The position numbers and the translations under genes are program-made. The notes below the pieces were generated by a model that had not been told where the DNA came from, did not search any database, and saw only the letters and a list, made by a program, of their open reading frames with translations. From JANQRV01 sp964533785 (GTDB lineage Bacteria; Bacteroidota; Bacteroidia; Chitinophagales; Saprospiraceae), in the NCBI GenBank assembly GCA_964533785.1, contig CAZHNG010000256.1, positions 1 to 10,163 of the forward strand: a stretch of DNA of 10,163 bases. Direction: 5' to 3'. Below are positions 5,473 to 10,163 of the stretch, piece after piece. Numbering within the stretch: the first letter of the stretch is position 1; each line of letters begins with the position of its first letter.

Positions 5473-6777
5473 TTAATTAAAGAATGCATGTTCTGCCAAT
5501 AGATTCGCGGTCTCTTCTTTCGTTACACGAATGTATTTAAGGAAGGCTTTTTCAGTTGTGTGGCCAGTGATTTTCATGATATCCAGAGTAGGAATCTTAT
5601 TTAGATACATATTCGTTGCGGCGGATCGTCTACCGGTGTGCGTTTTGATCAACTGGTATTTCTGGTAGGTACGAATAATCTTTTCATTTCCAATATATTC
5701 TTCAATCTCGACGATTTCTGTTAGGCCAGCCATTTTGCCTACCTCTTTGATGTACCGGTTTACTTTTTGCTCATGAGTGCTTGGAATAGAACCTTCATGT
5801 TTATCCAGTATGTTTTTCAATTGTGGCCGCACAGGAATAATGACCTTCTCCCCCGTCTTCTGAGTAATTACTTCTAAGTAATACCGGTCATTTCTTTTTT
5901 TCAGGTTTTCCGGGCGGAGTTGGGAAGCGTCGGAATAGCGTAGAGCAGTGTAGCAGCATATGAGGAAGACATCCCGGGCAAGATCCTGTGCAGGCTTTTT
6001 TGAAAGGTCAACTTTGCGAAAGCGTTCAATTTCCTCCTCTGTCAAATAGATAGAATCCACATTAGTGGTAATAACGCGAAATTTACGACGTTCAAAGTCC
6101 CTGTTTTCGTGCAACCCTTCCTCCATAGCCGCTCGCATGATCACCTTTAATGTTTTGACGTGTCGGCCAATTGTATTTGGAGTGTAGCGCTTTTCTTGGA
6201 AGTAGGCTACAAAATCATTGTAGAAGTCGAGGGTTATATCACCGAAATTGAGTTGACGTCCAATATGGTCTTGAAAGGCTTCAAATTGCACCTTAAAGCC
6301 CTTATAGTTCTTAATGGTCCCCTTTGCATAACGTGACTTTTTATCCGTTAGTCTTCGTCCGGATTCCAGATCCTCGATAAATTTTGTGATGTAAGCATTT
6401 AGCGTAAGCCGTCCAGATTTGACGTTATTTTCCCGACCCAATTTTTCGTCTAGATGTTTCCTTAATAAGGCTTCTGTAACTGCTATGCCATTTTGTTCAT
6501 TTAGGTTAATATACCCGGATATGTAATTCTCAACCTTGTTGACAACCGAATGAATATTGGCCATTTCGGCGGCTATATTTGGAATGTCTTTACTATAGGA
6601 ATTGATCAACCGTTTAGATTTGGTGGGTCTGCCACTTTCAGAATCCCAGAGTGGCGGTAAAATAGATTTACCGGTATAGTACTTAAAGGTTTTACCATTA
6701 AGCCGAACTTTAGCTATAATAGCTGTAGACTTATCACTTTTGGGGCGTTTTAAATAGAACTTTACGGATACATTCAT
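5473..6777 (-). CDS. Tyrosine recombinase / integrase (Bacteroidota type)
   Basis: This 434-residue protein catalyses site-specific insertion and excision of the element. Residues 1-75 form the Arm-DNA-binding domain (VKFYLKRPKSDKSTAIIAKVRLNGK, then PPLWD), 125-220 the SAM-like core-binding domain (TLNAYITKFIEDLE to RHVKTLKVIMRAAMEEG), and 245-430 the catalytic domain. All active-site residues are in place: R280 (ALRYSD), K307 (TQKTGE), H380 and R383 (HTGR), H406 (TGHT) and the nucleophile Y415 (FLKYI). The gene appears intact. It is the element gene nearest the tRNA, transcribed in the same direction as the tRNA and away from it, with palindromes and a tandem 10-bp repeat in the 178-bp gap upstream. 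The tRNA 3' end is the classical target of such enzymes, but the actual att core is not proven here. Confidence 0.95.
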   Translation of the reverse strand: MNVSVKFYLKRPKSDKSTAIIAKVRLNGKTFKYYTGKSILPPLWDSESGRPTKSKRLINSYSKDIPNIAAEMANIHSVVNKVENYISGYINLNEQNGIAVTEALLRKHLDEKLGRENNVKSGRLTLNAYITKFIEDLESGRRLTDKKSRYAKGTIKNYKGFKVQFEAFQDHIGRQLNFGDITLDFYNDFVAYFQEKRYTPNTIGRHVKTLKVIMRAAMEEGLHENRDFERRKFRVITTNVDSIYLTEEEIERFRKVDLSKKPAQDLARDVFLICCYTALRYSDASQLRPENLKKRNDRYYLEVITQKTGEKVIIPVRPQLKNILDKHEGSIPSTHEQKVNRYIKEVGKMAGLTEIVEIEEYIGNEKIIRTYQKYQLIKTHTGRRSAATNMYLNKIPTLDIMKITGHTTEKAFLKYIRVTKEETANLLAEHAFFN

Positions 6778-6808
6778 GCTCTAATCTTTCTTTTTACAAA
6801 GTTCTGAG

Positions 6809-6836
6809 ATTCCCGGGAATAAAACCACCCCGGGGT
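6809..6836. repeat. Two CCCGGG-centred palindromes upstream of the integrase
   Basis: ATTCCCGGGAAT (6809-6820) and ACCCCGGGGT (6827-6836) are both perfect palindromes, 18 bp apart centre to centre, and a third related block, CCGGGGGTAT, follows at 6841-6850. They stand out in AT-rich DNA 30-75 bp before the integrase start. Candidate operator or recombination-protein sites; a weak -7-like GAACTTTG (minus strand) lies between them and the gene. Confidence 0.45.
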
Positions 6837-6860
6837 ATTTCCGGGGGTATAAAAATCCTT

Positions 6861-6880
6861 CACTTCATTTCACCTCATTT
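6861..6880. repeat. Tandem 10-bp repeat between integrase and tRNA
   Basis: CACTTCATTT is followed directly by CACCTCATTT, nine of ten bases identical. Short direct repeats between an integrase gene and its tRNA target are typical of integrase arm-type binding sites; that role is an inference here. Confidence 0.4.
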
Positions 6881-6909
6881 AAGCACAAACCACTGAAAAG
6901 CAGCTAAAT

Positions 6910-6945
6910 AAAAAATCCCCTCATCAACTAAGATGAAGGGAGATT
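6910..6945 (-). terminator. Intrinsic terminator downstream of the tRNA
   Basis: On the minus strand the stem TCCCTTCATC pairs with GATGAGGGGA (one G-U pair) around the loop TTAGTT, and is followed by a run of six T, then A and more T. It begins about 10 nt after the tRNA 3' end, so it ends the tRNA transcript and isolates it from the integrase gene. Confidence 0.8.
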
Positions 6946-6954
6946 AAGCAAAAG

Positions 6955-7018
6955 AGGTCGCGGGCGGACTCGAACCGCCGTACGAGGTTTNNNNNNNNNN
7001 CCACTCGGCCACGCGACC
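6955..7018 (-). tRNA. tRNA gene interrupted by an N gap, probably tRNA-Cys
   Basis: Reading the minus strand, the acceptor stem GGTCGCG (7018-7012) pairs fully with CGCGACC (6962-6956). The 5' half of the D arm (GCCGAGTGG) and a complete T arm (GGCGG, loop TTCGAGT, CCGCC) are present. The ten Ns at 6991-7000 replace the rest of the D arm, most of the anticodon stem and the anticodon itself; AA and ACCTC, the 3' part of the anticodon arm, remain. The next base is U, a discriminator base characteristic of tRNA-Cys, and the 4-nt variable region (GTAC) rules out the long-variable-arm Ser and Leu tRNAs despite the Ser/Leu-like D arm start. The identity is therefore probable, not read. CCA is not encoded. 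The known bases total 54, so about 17-18 bases should lie in the gap, more than the ten Ns shown. Confidence 0.88.
6991..7000. other. Ten-base N gap inside the tRNA
   Basis: Ten consecutive Ns cover the anticodon region. The distance is too short for a normal tRNA, so the gap length is likely a placeholder for an assembly join or a mask, and not a measured length. Confidence 0.95.
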
Positions 7019-7032
7019 ATCATCTATCTGAA

Positions 7033-7055
7033 ATTCCACTAGCTTTTAGCGGAAT
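7033..7055 (-). other. Hairpin between the tRNA promoter and the tRNA
   Basis: On the minus strand ATTCCGCTA pairs with TAGTGGAAT (nine pairs, one G-U) around AAAGC. It lies about where the tRNA transcript would start and also 48-70 nt after the stop of the T9SS protein gene, followed by only a short TTT. It may be a weak terminator for that gene or part of the tRNA leader removed by RNase P. Confidence 0.4.
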
Positions 7056-7056
7056 G

Positions 7057-7088
7057 CAAATATAGGTTAATTTTATTTATCACGCCAA
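7057..7088 (-). promoter_or_regulatory. Promoter of the tRNA gene
   Basis: TTG (7088-7086), a 21-bp spacer and TATATTTG (7064-7057) on the minus strand match the Bacteroidota -33/-7 consensus. The tRNA begins about 39 nt downstream. The tRNA is thus a stand-alone unit with its own promoter and terminator. Confidence 0.65.
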
Positions 7089-7102
7089 TTTGCCCCAGAA
7101 AA

Positions 7103-8854
7103 TTATCGGATTAATAATACCGTCCCTTTCTTTTCAGTAAGATTGCCTTCCCCCTGGATCACCTTGATGTAATAAGCATATACCCCTTGCGGCAATGGCT
7201 TGTTATCCATCTTACCGTCCCAGCCGAAGTCGACGGAATTGGATTCGAAGACCTGCTGGCCCCAGCGGTCGAAGATGACGAGCAGGTATTCCTGCGGATT
7301 GCCGAATTGCAGGACTGGCTTGAATTGCTGATTCAACACGCCGTCGGGAATGAACGCATTGGGTACGTAGACCTGTGCTTCCTGCTCCAGACAAATGACG
7401 TTGGAGCGGGATCGAACGACTTCCTGCTGGCCCGATGAAATAAAAAGGTCTGCGACGGCAACGACGTAATAGCAGGCCGCACCCTGGTTGAGCAGGTCCT
7501 GGCTGAGGATATCCGCAAATTCGGTGACATTGCCGTTGATGATGTCGATCAGTTCATCTTTACCGTCGATGATGCGATGGATCTCGTAATTGCTTACCTG
7601 GGTATTGGGGTTGTTGTAGGGGGTCCATTGGAGTTGATTGGTGGTATTACTGCCGCTGGCACCGCTTAAAAAGATGGTGGCCACTACGGCGGTGGAATCT
7701 TCCTTACCGCAGGCATCCAGCGTAGTCACCTGGTAGTATAGCGGCCCGTCGATACTGCCGATATCGCTCTGGATGAATTGATTGTCGACATCCAAGGGCG
7801 GCATGGGGTTACCGGATGCTATGGCCTCAAAGCTAAGGTTATCCCGCGAAAAATTGAGGTTGTAGGCGTCCAGTTCCGCATTCGCGTTCCAGCGCCAGGA
7901 AATGGTGACGGTACTATCGGCATTGATGGTAGCGTTCTTCAGCACAAAGTTACGGACGGGTTGCACAATGTCCAGCGTCTCACACACCCGGCTGGAGTTG
8001 GAGAAAACCGCCGGATCATCGGCTTGTACGGCGCGTACGTAGAAGCAGTAGGTGTTGCCGTCATCGGCATCTTCGTAGGTATAAGTCGTAGCCTCACCGC
8101 TCACTTCGTCGACCAGGATAAAAGGACCGCCATTAACGCTGCTCCAGATCTCATGGCTGCCTATGCCGCCGTTCTGATCCCAACCAATGTATTCGTTCCA
8201 ACTCATGGTGACCGATTGGTTGCAGGAATCGATGTTTTCTACCGTCAACAACATGGTGGTATGTTCCTGGGGTACCAGGCTCCGGTTTCCGCAAGGGTCC
8301 ATGGCCACTACGAAATACCTTTCCGTTCGTGCGGTAGGATTAGCATTGGTATCCGTATAAGTATTGCCGTTGAATACGGTATCGATGTCGGGGGTGCCGG
8401 TTGCGGTCTCTTTGAGAATGACGTAGGCAAATACTTCCGGCGATGGACTTTCTTCCCATTCGATCACCACATCCTCGCCTTCTACCGAGACAAAACTGAT
8501 CGGGCTGCGCTCCGGGATCTGGTTGCTGATCGTGTCCGAAGTAAGTACGGCCTCTCCCGGACAATCATAGTCGCTTTGCAAATAATAAAACCAGGGGGTT
8601 CCGGCCGCTTCCTGGTGCCAGAAGCGATCTTCGTTCTGGCCCGTTATCGTCGCAATGACGGAATAGGGGCCGTCAATATTCCTGCTGCCGAATACCAGGT
8701 AACTGTTGAATGCGCCACAAGTATTGGTCGGTGTATTCCAGATTAAGGTATCCTTGGCAATACACAAAAACTCAGGAGCTGCTACCTGGGCCTTCGCTGT
8801 TCCAAAGGAAAAACAACCAATGATCAGGATAAGATGAAAGCTGCGTAGGTTCAT
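7103..8854 (-). CDS. Secreted multidomain protein with gliding-motility-type (CHU_C) T9SS sorting domain
   Basis: The 583-residue product has a signal peptide (1-22, probable cleavage AKA|Q) for Sec export. Residues about 24-490 consist of several beta-rich modules with the look of fibronectin type III-like repeats: VVIEWEESPSPEVFAYVI, VTMSWNEYIGWDQNGG, VTISWRWNANAELDAYNL and LQWTPYNNPNTQVSNYEI each show the W...Y pattern, with paired cysteines scattered through. The last 89 residues (495-583) are a gliding motility-associated C-terminal domain: VPNAFIPDGVLN, FDRWGQQVF (528-536), GWDGK (544-548), LPQGVYAYYI and the terminal GTVLLIR. Such domains direct type IX secretion (type B sorting) across the outer membrane. 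No catalytic domain is visible, so an adhesin-like or surface structural role is likely. It lies 46 nt downstream of a lipoprotein gene on the same strand. The G+C content is clearly higher than left of the tRNA, fitting host chromosome. Confidence 0.93.
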   Translation of the reverse strand: MNLRSFHLILIIGCFSFGTAKAQVAAPEFLCIAKDTLIWNTPTNTCGAFNSYLVFGSRNIDGPYSVIATITGQNEDRFWHQEAAGTPWFYYLQSDYDCPGEAVLTSDTISNQIPERSPISFVSVEGEDVVIEWEESPSPEVFAYVILKETATGTPDIDTVFNGNTYTDTNANPTARTERYFVVAMDPCGNRSLVPQEHTTMLLTVENIDSCNQSVTMSWNEYIGWDQNGGIGSHEIWSSVNGGPFILVDEVSGEATTYTYEDADDGNTYCFYVRAVQADDPAVFSNSSRVCETLDIVQPVRNFVLKNATINADSTVTISWRWNANAELDAYNLNFSRDNLSFEAIASGNPMPPLDVDNQFIQSDIGSIDGPLYYQVTTLDACGKEDSTAVVATIFLSGASGSNTTNQLQWTPYNNPNTQVSNYEIHRIIDGKDELIDIINGNVTEFADILSQDLLNQGAACYYVVAVADLFISSGQQEVVRSRSNVICLEQEAQVYVPNAFIPDGVLNQQFKPVLQFGNPQEYLLVIFDRWGQQVFESNSVDFGWDGKMDNKPLPQGVYAYYIKVIQGEGNLTEKKGTVLLIR

Positions 8855-8900
8855 TTTTTATGGTCAGTTTTTTAGATACCGGAAACTTAATTAACAGGTA

Positions 8901-9647
8901 TTAATCTTCGTTCTTCAAATACTCTCCAAACATCACTTCCAGAGAGTCCATCGGATAGCGGTCTGCCAAAGCGTATTCCAGCGTAAATAAATTCGGGATC
9001 TCTTTTTTATAATAGATCAACCCGACGTTTTTAGCATAAAATTCGACTCCGCTGAATTCCTGCGACAATACCCCTTCTGAATCCACTTCTACTAATTCTC
9101 TTACCTCGAAAGCAACGCAATCATTATAATTGACTCCCGCGTAGTTAAAAGTGGTATCACCAAGATAACGACGGTTTTTGATCAGTGTTGTAGTCGATCC
9201 GTCATTGGGGTCTGTCCAATTGATATTATACAAAAATATGCCACTGGGCTGGGATACTTTAAAAGGAAAAGTATTGCCGGCGACAATGTTGATATCGTAG
9301 GATTCCTGTCGGTCCAGCGAGTCCGTATAATAGAGATATAGGTCATTGAGCAGCATGCCGTTACTGACCAGTTCTTCCTTTACGAGTTGCCGCGGGATGA
9401 AATCAGCTTCGTATAAAGTAGCGGTGAGCAATACCTGGTCATCTTGTATCAAGGAGCGGTAATACCAATACTGCGGCGTCAGGGAGTCTGGTTGTATGGC
9501 TTGATATTCGTAGACCATACCGTCCGTCAATGTTTTCAACGGAAAGTAATAATTGCGGATATCCCGCCGCTGGTCGTTGCTGCAACTGGAGGCAGCGCCA
9601 AGAAAAATGAGGCAAACTGCGAAAATGAATTTTTGAAATCGATACAT
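8901..9647 (-). CDS. Putative outer-membrane lipoprotein of unknown function
   Basis: The 248-residue protein starts with a type II signal sequence: basic N-terminus (MYRFQK), hydrophobic stretch (8-19) and lipobox AASSC with C22 as the acylated residue. The mature part (about 30-248) is soluble and beta-rich, with features such as LKTLTDGMVYEYQ (38-50), QYWYYRSL and NVGLIYYKKEIPNLFTLEY, the latter two typical of Bacteroidota extracytoplasmic proteins that measure out repeated strands. No enzyme motif is seen and I know no family name. It precedes the T9SS-sorted protein by 46 nt on the same strand with no terminator between them, so they probably share a message and an envelope-related job. 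No convincing -33/-7 pair was found in the region upstream of its start. Confidence 0.88.
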   Translation of the reverse strand: MYRFQKFIFAVCLIFLGAASSCSNDQRRDIRNYYFPLKTLTDGMVYEYQAIQPDSLTPQYWYYRSLIQDDQVLLTATLYEADFIPRQLVKEELVSNGMLLNDLYLYYTDSLDRQESYDINIVAGNTFPFKVSQPSGIFLYNINWTDPNDGSTTTLIKNRRYLGDTTFNYAGVNYNDCVAFEVRELVEVDSEGVLSQEFSGVEFYAKNVGLIYYKKEIPNLFTLEYALADRYPMDSLEVMFGEYLKNED

Positions 9648-9893
9648 GTTACTTCTCTGGTTCGCGATAAACTAATATTTGTCTTCGTAGTTAATACTTT
9701 TTAATGTTTAGGGTTTATCAAATGGTATAAAATTTTAGCGGTCATCTTCTCCTTCAGCGATTCTCGCGCTAGAAAATTATTTTTGGATTAAATCCATAGC
9801 CGTAAGGTTAAGAGTTAATTTATAGTAACGAGTTAAAGAACTCTTGAAATCTTTGATTTTTCGATACTTCGTCTCTCAAAATTTTTATCGAAC

Positions 9894-9921
9894 CCCGCCT
9901 ACACCTAAGGATTTCGGCGGG
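9894..9921. repeat. GC-rich inverted repeat
   Basis: CCCGCC (9894-9899) and GGCGGG (9916-9921) form an inverted repeat around a 16-nt loop that itself contains CCTAAGG. No T-run follows closely on either strand, so a transcription terminator is unlikely; REP-like repeat is the better guess. Confidence 0.45.
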
Positions 9922-9928
9922 CAGGCAT

Positions 9929-9997
9929 AGAGATATGGAGAACATAGAGTTTTAAAAAGAAAAAATTGAATTTTTTTCTTTTTGGGCTCCATGCTCT
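9929..9997. repeat. Long composite A/T-rich inverted repeat
   Basis: The core (9954-9983) is a near-perfect palindrome: A5-G-A6-TT, a single G, then AA-T7-C-T5, with one unpaired base. Outside it, ATGGAG (9935-9940) pairs with CTCCAT (9987-9992), and AGAG (9929-9932) with CTCT (9994-9997). The whole can fold into one 69-nt structure. A small non-coding repeat (REP- or MITE-like) is the likely nature. Confidence 0.5.
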
Positions 9998-10020
9998 TAA
10001 ACGTTTGCCCAGGCCCATAC

Positions 10021-10047
10021 GGGCCCTACGCGGCGGGCCCTACGTGG
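10021..10047. repeat. Two-copy GC-rich direct repeat
   Basis: GGGCCCTACGCGG (10021-10033) recurs as GGGCCCTACGTGG (10035-10047), 12 of 13 bases identical with a 14-bp period; each contains the palindrome GGGCCC. Only two copies are present. Confidence 0.5.
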
Positions 10048-10096
10048 ACGGCTATGGGATTAAATCACAAAGACGCCAAAACCCACTAAAAATTTT

Positions 10097-10117
10097 GTGT
10101 ATTGACGTTAAATACAC
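10097..10117. repeat. Small inverted repeat near the right edge
   Basis: GTGTATT (10097-10103) pairs with AATACAC (10111-10117) around a 7-nt loop; flanking ATTTT and a second ACACAAAT block give alternative pairings. Function unknown. Confidence 0.3.
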
Positions 10118-10163
10118 TGTAACACAAATTTCTTTGCATTTTGAAGCCGTCTTTTCGTCCAAC

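Larger units (their letters stand above)
9648..10163. other. Gene-free intergenic region with multiple repeats
   Basis: This 516-base stretch carries no believable coding region. Base composition changes sharply along it: AT-rich to about 9890, a GC-rich hairpin, a long A/T hairpin, a GC-rich direct repeat (10021-10047) and AT-rich again. The segment TCACAAAGACGCCAAAA near 10066 resembles the dispersed CACAAAG-type repeats of many environmental bacteria. It looks like accumulated dispersed repeat material next to the host genes. Confidence 0.6.

Noticed and set aside
7778..8746. Long open frame on the plus strand, 322 codons
   Set aside because: It lies wholly opposite the T9SS protein gene, which has a signal peptide and an unmistakable C-terminal domain. 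The translated plus-strand frame shows no coherent domain, and its openness follows from the codon use of the true gene.
10021..10047. Possible CRISPR repeat
   Set aside because: Only two 13-bp copies with one base between them, no spacers and no cas genes.

Overview
The window looks like a chromosomal segment of a Bacteroidota bacterium, probably from the Saprospiria/Cytophagia side. The strongest signs are a protein with a gliding-motility-associated (CHU_C type) C-terminal domain, which is a type IX secretion sorting signal, a Bacteroidota-style tyrosine integrase, and three promoters that match the Bacteroidota consensus (TTG, about 20 bp, TAnnTTTG). No species-level call is possible from the sequence alone.

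The window falls into two halves separated by a tRNA gene on the minus strand at 6955-7018, probably tRNA-Cys, whose anticodon region is hidden by a run of ten Ns. To the right (7103-9647) is ordinary host chromosome, visibly richer in G+C: a secreted T9SS-sorted multidomain protein preceded by a lipoprotein, both on the minus strand and probably one transcription unit. The last 516 bases (9648-10163) hold no gene but contain several inverted and direct repeats that look like dispersed intergenic repeat material.

To the left (1-6777) is a more AT-rich stretch that reads as one end of an integrated mobile element. From the tRNA inward it carries a complete tyrosine integrase, an unrecognised 274-residue protein, a MerR/excisionase-like small DNA-binding protein, and a 530-residue protein that appears to be a stand-alone family A-like polymerase palm (motif A aspartate, an O-helix R-x3-K-x3-F-x3-FG, and an HDS motif C) behind a possible winged-helix region. 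Then comes a divergent switch: a Cro/CI-type repressor on the plus strand and, on the minus strand, a tightly packed three-gene operon. The operon encodes a four-helix membrane protein, a membrane-anchored protein with GIY-YIG-like motifs, and an unknown 134-residue protein. Both promoters of the switch are readable, and a perfect 12-bp palindrome sits between the -33 and -7 elements of the repressor's own promoter. At the far left is a secreted protein with a nuclease-like core and a Cys-rich tail, transcribed towards the operon.

Working model (inference): integrase, excisionase-like protein and polymerase-like protein form the mobility and replication core; the repressor keeps the adjacent membrane/nuclease-like operon under control; and the secreted nuclease-like protein is cargo. 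The distal attachment site is not visible, so the element probably continues beyond base 1.
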